From JAGXRK01 sp963714415 (GTDB lineage: Bacteria > Bacteroidota > Ignavibacteria > Ignavibacteriales > Ignavibacteriaceae), in NCBI GenBank assembly GCA_963714415.1, contig CAVQOL010000027.1, positions 186,001-250,000 of the forward strand: a stretch of 64,000 nt of DNA, read 5' to 3'. Every line of letters begins with the position of its first letter. Positions within the stretch are counted from its first letter, which is position 1. The notes beneath the pieces were generated by a model that ran no database searches, had not been told where the DNA came from, and worked only from the letters and a program-made list of their open reading frames with translations. Shown piece by piece: positions 21,569-30,579 of this stretch. A program made the position numbers and the translations under genes.

Positions 21569-22369
21569 CTATCCTCTAATAGTAACTTCAATATTTAAAC
21601 TATCAAATTTTGATTTGATCGTTTCAAGTTCTTCTTCAGATTGGGAAACCAACTCTCCTAATTTCGAAGGCTTATTTAACCGTTTATATTTTGATTCAGC
21701 AATTTTATTGTAGGGAAGCAAATCTATTCTTCTGATATTTTTTAGAGTTGAGATAAACTGACTAACCTGTGATAGATTTTCTGTTGTATCCGATATATTG
21801 GGAATAAGTGGAATTCGAATTACAACTTTGTTGCCTCGTTCTGTCAGACGTTCCAAATTTCGCAGAATTGTTTTGTTGGAAACATTTGTAAATTTTTTGT
21901 GAAGTTCGTCATTCATAAGTTTCAGATCGTATAAGAAAATGTCTGTATAATCATAAATCGATTCGAATAATTTATAATTCGCATAACCGGAAGTATCTAC
22001 CACCGTATTAATTTCATCTTCTTTACAGAGCTTTAACATTTCTTCCAGAAACGAATTCTGAACCAGTGGTTCGCCGCCTGAGAAAGTAACTCCACCACCG
22101 GATTCGTCGTAAAATATTTTATCTTTTCTTATTTCATTAAGAAGATCTTGAGTCGAGTAGCTTTTTCCAAAAAGCTCTTCCTCTTCACAATAATCATTTA
22201 CAGAACTATTTAATGATTTTGCTTTAATACTTTCCGGAATTTCACGAATGCTTTCCGGATTATGACACCACCAGCAGCGCAATGGACAGCCTTTCATAAA
22301 CACAGTTGTTCTTATTCCCGGTCCATCGTGGAGTGCAAACCTTTTTATGTCGAAAACAATGCCTGTCAT
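21569..22369 (-). CDS. Glycyl radical enzyme activating protein (radical SAM)
   Basis: 266 residues. The radical SAM cluster motif is C-x3-C-x2-C in KGCPLRCWWCHNPE, preceded by the family start VFDIKRFALHDGPGIRTTVF. GGGVTFSGGEP contributes SAM binding. It generates the glycyl radical on its partner enzyme by hydrogen abstraction. Many activases of decarboxylase and dehydratase type carry an inserted eight-cysteine ferredoxin domain after the first motif. Here that region (about residues 36-70) is short with a single cysteine, so the insert is reduced or absent. The gene ends 3 bases before the glycyl radical enzyme, a clear operon. Confidence 0.92.
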   Translation of the reverse strand: MTGIVFDIKRFALHDGPGIRTTVFMKGCPLRCWWCHNPESIREIPESIKAKSLNSSVNDYCEEEELFGKSYSTQDLLNEIRKDKIFYDESGGGVTFSGGEPLVQNSFLEEMLKLCKEDEINTVVDTSGYANYKLFESIYDYTDIFLYDLKLMNDELHKKFTNVSNKTILRNLERLTERGNKVVIRIPLIPNISDTTENLSQVSQFISTLKNIRRIDLLPYNKIAESKYKRLNKPSKLGELVSQSEEELETIKSKFDSLNIEVTIRG

Positions 22370-22479
22370 CTTTATAAAATCAAAACTATATTAATTAAAG
22401 TTCTTAAAAAAATGACTGAGTAGCAATAAATAATTACTTGTTTTCTGTTTTAAAAATTGAAACCAAATAAGGACCATTG

Positions 22480-22989
22480 ATGAAATCCAAAATTAAAATA
22501 ATTCAGGGTGATATAACCAAACTTGAAGTTGATGCAATTGTAAATGCAGCTAATACAACTTTACTTGGCGGCGGTGGAGTTGATGGAGCAATTCATCGTG
22601 CTGCCGGACCACAATTACTTGAGGAATGCAGAACTCTTAACGGTTGCACCACAGGTGAAGCAAAAATCACAAAAGGATATAATCTTCCGGCAAAATTTGT
22701 AATTCATACAGTTGGACCTGTTTGGAATGGCGGAAGTCATAATGAAGATAAACTTCTGGAGAATTGTTACAAAAATTCCTTAAAGCTTGCGGTTGAAAAT
22801 AAAGTAAGAACAATTGCATTCCCTGCAATCTCAACAGGAGTTTACCGCTTTCCTCTTGAACGAGCAACGAAAATTGCAATTAATGAAGTACAGAATTTTT
22901 TAGAAAAGAATGAATCAATAGAACAAGTAATTTTTGTTTGCTTTGATGAAAGGACTTATAAAGTTTATAAATTACTACTTGAAAAGTAG
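22480..22989 (+). CDS. Macro-domain protein (O-acetyl-ADP-ribose deacetylase-like)
   Basis: 169 residues, a single macro domain of the YmdB/MacroD type that hydrolyses O-acetyl-ADP-ribose or removes mono-ADP-ribose. Diagnostic motifs: DAIVNAANTTLLGGGGVDGAIH (residues about 19-40), GEAKITKGYNLP, VIHTVGPVW and the phosphate loop AISTGVYRFP. An AAGGA ribosome site 7 bases before the ATG at 22480 supports this start over the TTG three bases earlier. It stands alone and is convergent with the kelch gene. A decayed 3' end of a second copy lies at 30164-30232. Confidence 0.92.
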   Translation: MKSKIKIIQGDITKLEVDAIVNAANTTLLGGGGVDGAIHRAAGPQLLEECRTLNGCTTGEAKITKGYNLPAKFVIHTVGPVWNGGSHNEDKLLENCYKNSLKLAVENKVRTIAFPAISTGVYRFPLERATKIAINEVQNFLEKNESIEQVIFVCFDERTYKVYKLLLEK

Positions 22990-23042
22990 ATTTCAATTTT
23001 TTCTTAGTCCTTAAAATAATTTTGTCGCATATTTTTATTTGC

Positions 23043-23063
23043 GGATCGGTCAGAGACCGATCC
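23043..23063. repeat. REP-like perfect palindrome
   Basis: GGATCGGTC (23043-23051), a 3-base loop, then GACCGATCC (23055-23063): a perfect 9-bp stem. It lies between the convergent macro and kelch genes and may act as terminator for either. The style matches dispersed intergenic palindromes in this phylum. Confidence 0.6.
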
Positions 23064-23075
23064 CTACATTTTATT

Positions 23076-24362
23076 TTACTTGACTAACAACATGCTCTTA
23101 GTTTCAACAAATGAACCTGCTTGCAATCTGTAAAAATAAACTCCACTTGAGAGATTAGCTGCATCCCACTTTAACTCATAAGTGCCAACACGTTTTTCTT
23201 CGTTTACTAATAACGCTACTTCACTTCCCAATACATCATAAATTTTAAGGGTTATAAAACTTAATTTTGGAACAGAATATTTTATTGTCGTTGTCGGATT
23301 AAATGGATTTGGATAATTCTGTTCCAGTGTGAATTTATCGAGCAACCTAACATCAACTTCAACCGCTGTTATCGGATCCAAGGCTGGATTATATGCTTCC
23401 ACAGTAGATAATCTAAGGTTATTTACATCTGCTCCACCGATCACATATATATATTCTCCAACAGCACAAGACCCTGGACCCCAACTGGCCGTAGGTATTG
23501 AAGTTTTTGGTGTCCAAGTATCCGAGACTGGGTCATATTCTTCAACAGTGTCGTAGACAATTGAGAATCCAGAAGCTCCAGTGAAAATATAAATCTTTCC
23601 ATTTGAAGCACAAGAAGTGTGAAAGCATTTTGCGATAAGCATTGGTTTTTTAGCGGTGTCCCAAGTATCGGATAAAGGATCATAAACCTCCACTGAATCA
23701 ATAGCTAAAAGAGTATTATTTGTTGCTCCCCCAAAAACATAGATTTTGCCGTCTACGACTGCAGATGAATGATTAAACCTTGCAGTAGGCATTGGTGTTT
23801 TAGTGGTGTCCCAAGTATCCGAGACTGGGTCATATTCGTAAACTGAGTTGTAAGCCAAGTTAAAACCCGCAGTGGTTCCTCCAATCACGTAGATTTTCCC
23901 GTTAACAGTTTCAGCAACTGCAGAAGAAAGTGGTTTTGGTAGATGGGACTTTACTGACCAGGTACCTGAACCTGAATCTGGAGATGGAGTATACTCGTAC
24001 ACGCTGTCGACGATTGTTCCATACGGACCGTTAACAGCACCACCAAAAACGTATATCTTGTTGTTTATTGCACAACCACTTGAAGCTCCTAATGTAATTG
24101 GTAAAGGAGCCTTATTTGTCCAGAGGCCCGTATTTGTATCGTAGGCTTCAACTACAGATGTTGACGAAAGTCCACCAAGGATACCACCAATAGCATAGAT
24201 AATTCCATTGATCTCGACGATGGGCATTACATTTCTTGCTGTAGGCATAGGAGTTTTTGTTGTCCACACTTGCGCTAAACTGATCGAAGTGAAGCACAGT
24301 ATGCAGAGTATTATCAACATACTCTTAAGGGCAGTATGCAAAAAGTTCTGTCTTTGTTCCAT
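23076..24362 (-). CDS. Kelch-repeat secreted protein with T9SS type A sorting domain
   Basis: 428 residues. The start at 24362 has an AAGGAG site; the signal peptide ends near SISLAQ. The body holds about six kelch repeats of roughly 48 residues, each with the pattern GKIYVFGG or GKIYVIGG, then VEVYDP, then DTWDT and MPTAR, giving a six-bladed beta-propeller. The C-terminal 85 residues are a type IX secretion sorting domain (QNYPNPFNPTTTIKYSVP, then SGVYFYRLQAG, ending KSMLLVK). It is therefore exported through T9SS and retained on or released from the surface; its binding partner is unknown. The hybrid AraC-type sensor lies upstream in the same direction. Confidence 0.9.
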   Translation of the reverse strand: MEQRQNFLHTALKSMLIILCILCFTSISLAQVWTTKTPMPTARNVMPIVEINGIIYAIGGILGGLSSTSVVEAYDTNTGLWTNKAPLPITLGASSGCAINNKIYVFGGAVNGPYGTIVDSVYEYTPSPDSGSGTWSVKSHLPKPLSSAVAETVNGKIYVIGGTTAGFNLAYNSVYEYDPVSDTWDTTKTPMPTARFNHSSAVVDGKIYVFGGATNNTLLAIDSVEVYDPLSDTWDTAKKPMLIAKCFHTSCASNGKIYIFTGASGFSIVYDTVEEYDPVSDTWTPKTSIPTASWGPGSCAVGEYIYVIGGADVNNLRLSTVEAYNPALDPITAVEVDVRLLDKFTLEQNYPNPFNPTTTIKYSVPKLSFITLKIYDVLGSEVALLVNEEKRVGTYELKWDAANLSSGVYFYRLQAGSFVETKSMLLVK

Positions 24363-24617
24363 AATTCTTACTCCTTGTATTTAATTATTGTTGTTTCCTC
24401 CTGGCGCATAGCCTGATTAAGGATATTAAAACAATACGTCAGGCTTTGAATAAAAACCTAATGGAAATGTATGAAGTTAATATCGCCAAGTCTAACAGAT
24501 ATCACGCAGATAATAACTTAAATCTTGCATAGGCAAGAAAAATGAATTTTTGCAGCGATAGACCATTGGTGAAAAATAAATTATTGAGATTGTTAAAACT
24601 GTAAAATGAAATTGCTT

Positions 24618-26825
24618 TTAGGATTCCAATTTCGAATATTCAGAGGGAGACTTGCCAAATAGTTCACGAAAACATTTGGCAAAATAGGATAGATTATTGA
24701 AACCGACTTCAAAGGCAATTTCCGCTACATTACCAAATTTTTGTTTTAACAGAAAGGCAGCACGTTTCAGTCGAAATGTGCGAATAAATTCCACTGGAGA
24801 TTGGTTTGTAAGTGCATGAATCTTACGGTAAAGCTGCGAAGTGCTCATGCCCACTTCTTTGCTGAATTGTTCTACACTAAAATCAGGCTCTTTCATTTCC
24901 TTCTCAACTATTTCGATTGCTTTCTCTAAAAATCTTTGGTCTGCGGAAGTTACGGCAATATCTTTTGGTGATAATGTAACATCCCTGCTGAAACGTTCAC
25001 GGAGTCTGCGGCGTTGTTCAATCAAATTTTTTATACGAATCAATAATTCTTTTGCATTAACCGGTTTTATAAGGTAATCATCTGCTCCTGTTTCCAGCCC
25101 CTCCAGTTTGCTAATATCAGAAGATCTGGCTGTAAGAAGAATAACCGGGATATGACTTGTACGTTCGTCTGTTTTCAATTTTTCACAGAGTGTAAATCCA
25201 TCCATCTCCGGCATCATTACGTCGCTGATAACAATATCCGGAATTAATTCGAGTGCATTTTCCAGTCCTTCCCGTCCGTTCTTTGCCATATAAACATTAT
25301 AATTTGTGACTAACAGCGATTTAAGATACCGGGTAACATCAAGATTATCCTCAACTATTAATAGTATTGGTAAATCTTTTATGATCTCAGTATCCTCATC
25401 TTCATTAATAGATTCTCTGTTAGTTTCCGGGATGAAAGTTGAGATATCCGGTACAAGACGGGTAAGATCAACATCATGTTTTAGTTCGGCTTTATTTGTA
25501 ATAGGTAAAATAATTGTGACTTCCGTTCCTTTTGACAATTCACTTTCTACTTTTATTTTTCCTTTTAATAACGTTACCAGTTCTTTCAATAAAGCTAATC
25601 CAATACCTGTTCCCTCAGCTTTTATAGTAGAATCGTTATCCACTTTATAAAACCGGTCGAATATATTTGGTAATTTATCCGCTGGAATACCTATGCCGGT
25701 ATCCCTCACTTTAATATTCAGTTGATCCGTGTTATTGCTGATTTCTTTACTTATTAACAAATAGATATCACCACCCCCGGGAGTAAATTTTATACTATTT
25801 GATAACAGATTCGATATTATCTGCATCATCTTCTCCGCATCGAAGTCCATAATTAATTGATCGATTTCTGTTCTGAAATGTAAATTGATTTTTTTACTCT
25901 GAGCTAATGATTCAAATGATTCTATAATATATTTTAGGTAGCCGATTATATCACCCTGAAATAAATTGGCAGGCATTGCTTTTGCTTCGAGCTTAGATAA
26001 ATCAAGCATCTGACTGATAAGACGCAATAAACTTTTTCCGTTACGCTTTATGATTTGCAGTCCTTCATTTAATTTTATTTTAGGATTGTCTTCTATTTGT
26101 TCTGCCAGACCGATAATGATTGATAAAGGAGTTCTGAATTCATGTGTAATATTGGTGTAAATATTTGTCTTTACTGCATCAAGTTCCCTTAATCGCGTTG
26201 CTTCAGCCTGTTTCAATATAATGCTTTGATTTGCATAATAGCTCAGCATAAAGAAGAACACAGTTATAACTACAGAAAATTGTGCTACAAAAAAGACAAT
26301 ATTGATTAGAGGTGTGATAGGAGGATAAGGAGTGAGATATGGCTGAACTAAAACTTCTATAACTAAAGTAATCAAATAGAGAATTAAAATAGCAATAGCT
26401 CTTTTTCTATTTGGAAACATTAAAGCATAAAAAGGTCCGAATATTCCGGCAAATACCATTCCCCCAGAAATTAATATTCCTCCACTAAGAAGGACAAATA
26501 CAAAAGAAAAGAACACATGAAATAATTGAGAACTGAGTGCAAACCATTCAACTCCTCTGCGTACCAGATAAAAAATTATTAAGTTTATTAAATTAAAAAC
26601 TACATATACAACACCTAATATTGTCCAATATTTAAGACCTAGGATGTGCCAAACAACAATAACAGGTAAGGGATTTGAGAATGTACCAACACACATTCTC
26701 CAATGAATTCTTTTTAACAGGAGTGTGTCTTCATTGTCTCCCTCATAGCTAACCGATTTAGTAACCCATTGGCGATATGCTTCAAGAATCTTTTGGTACT
26801 TGTTAATTTTTAATTCTTCAGTCAT
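24618..26825 (-). CDS. Hybrid two-component system protein with AraC output (HTCS-like)
   Basis: 735 residues combining sensor, receiver and DNA-binding output. Residues about 40-205 hold five or six transmembrane helices. HisKA follows with the H-box THEFRTPLS, then HATPase_c (NLLSNSIKF, DTGIGIP, GTGIGLAL), a receiver domain (VEDN, acceptor D in VISDVMMPEMDG, K in LIKPVN) and a C-terminal AraC/HTH_18 domain ending IAFEVGFNNLSYFAKCFRELFGKSPSEY. Unlike classic HTCS regulators of polysaccharide use, it senses through a membrane domain and has no large periplasmic propeller. It may control adjacent genes such as the kelch protein; that is inference. Confidence 0.92.
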   Translation of the reverse strand: MTEELKINKYQKILEAYRQWVTKSVSYEGDNEDTLLLKRIHWRMCVGTFSNPLPVIVVWHILGLKYWTILGVVYVVFNLINLIIFYLVRRGVEWFALSSQLFHVFFSFVFVLLSGGILISGGMVFAGIFGPFYALMFPNRKRAIAILILYLITLVIEVLVQPYLTPYPPITPLINIVFFVAQFSVVITVFFFMLSYYANQSIILKQAEATRLRELDAVKTNIYTNITHEFRTPLSIIIGLAEQIEDNPKIKLNEGLQIIKRNGKSLLRLISQMLDLSKLEAKAMPANLFQGDIIGYLKYIIESFESLAQSKKINLHFRTEIDQLIMDFDAEKMMQIISNLLSNSIKFTPGGGDIYLLISKEISNNTDQLNIKVRDTGIGIPADKLPNIFDRFYKVDNDSTIKAEGTGIGLALLKELVTLLKGKIKVESELSKGTEVTIILPITNKAELKHDVDLTRLVPDISTFIPETNRESINEDEDTEIIKDLPILLIVEDNLDVTRYLKSLLVTNYNVYMAKNGREGLENALELIPDIVISDVMMPEMDGFTLCEKLKTDERTSHIPVILLTARSSDISKLEGLETGADDYLIKPVNAKELLIRIKNLIEQRRRLRERFSRDVTLSPKDIAVTSADQRFLEKAIEIVEKEMKEPDFSVEQFSKEVGMSTSQLYRKIHALTNQSPVEFIRTFRLKRAAFLLKQKFGNVAEIAFEVGFNNLSYFAKCFRELFGKSPSEYSKLES

Positions 26826-27169
26826 AATGAACGAATAAATTATCGTCTAAAACAACACATTGCTTAGGGAGAGTTTTTCGTAACGTTTTCTCCTGATATT
26901 AACATTTAAACAGCTCACATTTTCAGCTCTCTCGGAGTAGAGAAAATCCGTTAAATCTAATAAACGATTAATTTCAGTTATAGTCAAGAAGAATCGATTT
27001 GTAATTGGCAAGCAATAAAGGAAAACTTTTTCTCTTTCTGTACAGGTTATCAACTAATCTTTTCTCTTAAAAAAAATTTTAAAATCGATAAACCTGTGTT
27101 AAAATTATCTATGTGGCATTTAATTTTATTATTTTTATTATAGTTATTTAAAAGACAAAGGGTTAAAAA
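26826..27169. other. Divergent intergenic region
   Basis: 344 bases between the divergent hybrid sensor and dipeptidase genes. It is AT-rich, and the open frame on the minus strand (26847-27053) has no coding character. It should contain both promoters; I see no reliable operator, riboswitch or hairpin. Confidence 0.5.
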
Positions 27170-27841
27170 ATGAATAAGATGCTGATTTTTTCTATCTTAC
27201 TTTTTCCCGCATTTTATGCCTTAGGACAAGATGGTGAAGATGAATTAATCAATCCCAAAGACTTAATTCCTGATATTGTTATTGATTTAAAGTATTCAAC
27301 TTCTGATCATAAGTTTCTCAACCTTCCGGAAGGAGATATCTTACTTCCTAAATTCTATACTGCTAATGAATGCCTTCTTCTATCAAAAGCAGTTAAGATG
27401 CTTAAAATTGCTCAGGATTCTTTAAGAAATATTAGAGAATTTAATGGTAAGCAATACCCGAATGGAATTGGTGTAAAGATATGGGATGGTTATCGTCCAC
27501 GATCAGTCCAATATCTTTTCTGGGAAATTTATCCAAATTCAACTTACATCGCGAATCCAGAAACTGGTAGTAAACACAACCGCGGAGGAGCAATTGATTT
27601 AACCCTAATTGATCTGGCGACAGGTGAAGAATTGGCAATGCCGACACTATTTGACGACTTTAGTATCAGAGCTTCACATTCTTATATAGGTTATTTACCC
27701 TCAGAAGTATTATATAATAGAGCATTGTTGAAGTCTATTATGTCGGAAGTAGCTGGTCTGTTAATTTATGATGCAGAATGGTGGCATTATGAAATACCCG
27801 GGGCAAGTAATTATCCACTTTTAGATTTTCAAATGAAATAG
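27170..27841 (+). CDS. D-alanyl-D-alanine dipeptidase (M15D, VanX/DdpX-like)
   Basis: 223 residues with a signal peptide ending near ALGQ, so a periplasmic or secreted enzyme. The zinc-peptidase motifs are intact: SKHNRGGAIDLTL (S-x-H-x-x-G-x-A-x-D, about residues 134-143) and EWWHYE (E-x-x-H) near 205. DGYRPRSVQ supplies the conserved arginine. It hydrolyses D-Ala-D-Ala released from cell-wall turnover. An AAAGGG ribosome site precedes the ATG. No van regulators or ligases are adjacent, so recycling or nutrition is likelier than vancomycin resistance. The T9SS gene follows after 10 bases. Confidence 0.9.
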   Translation: MNKMLIFSILLFPAFYALGQDGEDELINPKDLIPDIVIDLKYSTSDHKFLNLPEGDILLPKFYTANECLLLSKAVKMLKIAQDSLRNIREFNGKQYPNGIGVKIWDGYRPRSVQYLFWEIYPNSTYIANPETGSKHNRGGAIDLTLIDLATGEELAMPTLFDDFSIRASHSYIGYLPSEVLYNRALLKSIMSEVAGLLIYDAEWWHYEIPGASNYPLLDFQMK

Positions 27842-27851
27842 GATTATCACT

Positions 27852-30137
27852 ATGAAAAGTTTAGTTTTTATTTTAATCCTTATGATTCCCTTTGTTCATT
27901 ACGGTCAAAATGAAACTTTGATAAACTCCCACATAAACAATGAACAAAGAGATCCGCAAATTGTAACAGATAATAATGGAAGCCTATTAGTTGTTTGGAC
28001 TTCATACAATCAGATCAATGATAGTTCGAAAGAAGATATTTTTTTACAATTCCTTGATTCAGATTTGAATAAGATAGGAAACGAGATTCAGGTTAATGAA
28101 ATAATTGAGGGAGATCAAATACGTCCTTCAGTTGCAATGAATACAGAAGGAGATTTTGTTATTGCCTGGGCTTCTTACTCTGATTTCAATTCTGTTTATG
28201 ATATTAAAGCAAGACTCTATAAAAATGGAACAGCTGCATCAAATGAATTTCTTGTCAACACTGTTACTGCTAATACACAAACTAAACCTTCTGTCGATAT
28301 AAGTACTGATGGCAGTTTTATTGTTGTATGGGAATCCTGGTTTGAGGACGGCAGTGACCGCGGAATTTTCGGACAAAGATTTTCTTCTGATGGAAATAAA
28401 AACGGAGATCAATTCCAAATTAATTTAACTACACAATTCAGCCAGGCTAGACCGGTTGTAAAATATTTTCCTGACGGAAAGTTTATTGTAATCTGGGAAT
28501 CATGGAAGCAGGAGACACCTGTGGCTTCCGGCTATGGTTTGTTTGGCAGGCTGTTTAATTCTTCCGGTGAACCTATAAGCAATGAAGTGCAAATTAATGA
28601 CTATTCATTGGATTATCAGTGGTTCCCCGATGTGGTTACTCTTGATTCTGAAAACTTTGTAGTTGCCTGGTGTAGTTGGGAACAAGATGGACACGATGGC
28701 GGCATTTACATAAAACGATTAAATACTTCCTGGGAATCCTACAAACCGGAACTTCTGGTGAATTCTACTACAAGCTATTACCAATGGCTTCCAAAATTAG
28801 CCAGGACACCCGGAGGAAATATTGCCATAGTCTGGTCAAGTTGGCTTCAGGATGGCAGCCGAGAAGGCATTTATACTAAAATCCTTGATGGTGAACTAAA
28901 TGAAAAAAGTTTTGAGTCCCGACTAAATGATGTTACACAAAATTTTCAGTGGGAACCTAGTATAGCAGCACTCAATGATGATGAGTTAATTGCTGTTTGG
29001 TCTAACTACGACGAAATAGAAAAAAGTTATGACATTATTGGCAAGAGAGTGAATCCTCTTTCCAGAGAAGGGATTATTTCGAACGAAGGATACAACCACG
29101 TTGAGGGTTCAACAACTTCAATGTTTATCGTAAATGTAATTGATTCAACTGAAGTTACTGGTAATACATACGAAATAAGTTTTGCAGAAAATATTTCAGA
29201 AGAACTATATGCTATTATTAAAAACAAAAGTTCTGATATTGTCGTAGTTCCTGAATTACTTTTAAATAAGGGTGAAAATTTTTTCTACCTTACTCCCGTT
29301 TTTGATGGAGTAGCAGTTGAAATTAAACCGGTTTTTACTTTAGGAATAGATTATGATAAATCTATGTTTATAAACAATTCAGGTACGAATATTCAATTTA
29401 ATATTGTTAATCCCAGCGGTACTACCGTAATCGCACCAATTGATTTGGTTTTGCAATGGGGCGACGCCTCAAAAAATCCTGATGGAACCTATGTCTCTCC
29501 TCTTGATAGCGCTTATAGTTCATTAGGTATATTAGAAATAAAAATCCCTTTTATAGTATGGGATATCACTAATAACCAAAAAATGTTTTGTTTTATTATA
29601 GAACCAACTGCAACAAAAAATAAAATGTGGGATCCTGGAGAAAGCATAGTTATTCTAACTCCTACTGAATATCAGATTTCATTTCCTAATTTCCATGTTC
29701 AGCTGAACAGCACTATTCCACCTGATAGTATTATTTATCCGGCTCCGGGAGACTCCAATTTTATTTATACAAAAAGACCTCTCACTACAGATGATGTTTT
29801 TACATTTTCAACTGATTTGCAATATTTTACCACCAGTATTGACGACCAAGATGTTATACCGGAAATTTTTGAGCTGAAACAAAACTATCCAAATCCTTTC
29901 AATCCTACGACCACTATCTCATTTTCTATTCCTGAAGATGGGATTGTAAAGTTGAAAATTTATAATATACTGGGACAGCTTGTTTCTACATTGAAGAATG
30001 AGTTAATGCAAAAAGGTGCTCACAGAGTAATTTTTGATGCTAGTACAAATAAATCACAAATTGCATCTGGTGTTTATTTTTATTCCCTTGAAGCAGGAAA
30101 TAAATTTATAGTAAAGAAAATGCTTCTTTTAAAATAG
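27852..30137 (+). CDS. Large secreted repeat protein with T9SS type A sorting domain
   Basis: 761 residues with a signal peptide ending near VHYGQ. Residues about 30-400 hold seven or so propeller-like repeats of roughly 52 residues built on FVVAWCSW / IVVWESW followed by DG and IFGQRFSSDG; this is the pattern of secreted beta-propellers. A beta-sandwich region (about 410-650) follows, then the sorting domain with LKQNYPNPFNPTTTISFSIPEDG and SGVYFYSLEAG, ending KKMLLLK. Translocated by T9SS. It starts 10 bases after the dipeptidase stop, suggesting co-transcription. Function unknown; a surface-binding or scaffold role is plausible. Confidence 0.85.
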   Translation: MKSLVFILILMIPFVHYGQNETLINSHINNEQRDPQIVTDNNGSLLVVWTSYNQINDSSKEDIFLQFLDSDLNKIGNEIQVNEIIEGDQIRPSVAMNTEGDFVIAWASYSDFNSVYDIKARLYKNGTAASNEFLVNTVTANTQTKPSVDISTDGSFIVVWESWFEDGSDRGIFGQRFSSDGNKNGDQFQINLTTQFSQARPVVKYFPDGKFIVIWESWKQETPVASGYGLFGRLFNSSGEPISNEVQINDYSLDYQWFPDVVTLDSENFVVAWCSWEQDGHDGGIYIKRLNTSWESYKPELLVNSTTSYYQWLPKLARTPGGNIAIVWSSWLQDGSREGIYTKILDGELNEKSFESRLNDVTQNFQWEPSIAALNDDELIAVWSNYDEIEKSYDIIGKRVNPLSREGIISNEGYNHVEGSTTSMFIVNVIDSTEVTGNTYEISFAENISEELYAIIKNKSSDIVVVPELLLNKGENFFYLTPVFDGVAVEIKPVFTLGIDYDKSMFINNSGTNIQFNIVNPSGTTVIAPIDLVLQWGDASKNPDGTYVSPLDSAYSSLGILEIKIPFIVWDITNNQKMFCFIIEPTATKNKMWDPGESIVILTPTEYQISFPNFHVQLNSTIPPDSIIYPAPGDSNFIYTKRPLTTDDVFTFSTDLQYFTTSIDDQDVIPEIFELKQNYPNPFNPTTTISFSIPEDGIVKLKIYNILGQLVSTLKNELMQKGAHRVIFDASTNKSQIASGVYFYSLEAGNKFIVKKMLLLK

Positions 30138-30163
30138 CATTATGGGACCACAGGAAGGGATAA

Positions 30164-30232
30164 GTAATTTTTGTTTGCTTTGATGAAAGGATTTACGAGG
30201 TCTATGAAATAATATTAGGGATATTCAACTAA
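30164..30232 (+). pseudogene. Remnant 3' end of a macro-domain gene
   Basis: Read in frame from 30164, this stretch encodes VIFVCFDERIYEVYEIILG and a stop at 30230-30232. It aligns without gaps to the C-terminus of the intact macro-domain protein at 22.5-23.0 kb (VIFVCFDERTYKVYKLLLEK), with high identity at both DNA and protein level. No upstream macro-domain sequence precedes it, so it is a leftover of a second copy or a duplicated tail. Confidence 0.75.
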
Positions 30233-30255
30233 ACATCCCTGATGGAATTTTGGTT

Positions 30256-30459
30256 CTATTTATTATCGTGTTGTGCCGGCGAAATATTTTCCGCTCCATC
30301 GAGTTTACCTATTAATTTTTGTGGTTGATGAATCAAAACAGGCAAGCAGCTCGAGCATATAAATGCTGGCTTTCCGGCATAATGAAGATGAACTAATGGA
30401 ATATCATTTTCAGATGCATTACAATTAAGGCAAAAATTAATTTTTGGGGTATTACTCAT
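30256..30459 (-). CDS. Small zinc-ribbon protein
   Basis: 67 residues with two Cys pairs, C-x-x-C at FCLNCNA (residues about 10-13) and ICSSC (about 34-37), consistent with one zinc-binding knuckle pair. A GAAGAGGA ribosome site lies just before the ATG. The C-terminus is short and polar. Similar tiny proteins of unknown role are common in this group. It lies downstream of glutamine synthetase in the same direction. Confidence 0.65.
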   Translation of the reverse strand: MSNTPKINFCLNCNASENDIPLVHLHYAGKPAFICSSCLPVLIHQPQKLIGKLDGAENISPAQHDNK

Positions 30460-30579
30460 ATTTATCCTCTTCTTTTAGATTATAATTAGTTAGATAAGTT
30501 TTAATAAAGATTGATAAATATCTAAAAGACAATTCGGGAAGAATAGTCCTTATAAAACAATCCTTCCCAAATATAAATT

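Noticed and set aside
26847..27053. Open frame of 68 codons on the minus strand upstream of the hybrid sensor
   Set aside because: No ribosome site, no coding-like composition, no family resemblance; it lies in a divergent promoter region.
27170..27841. Vancomycin-resistance gene cluster
   Set aside because: Only the dipeptidase is present; no vanH, vanA or vanRS partner nearby, so a cell-wall recycling role is likelier.
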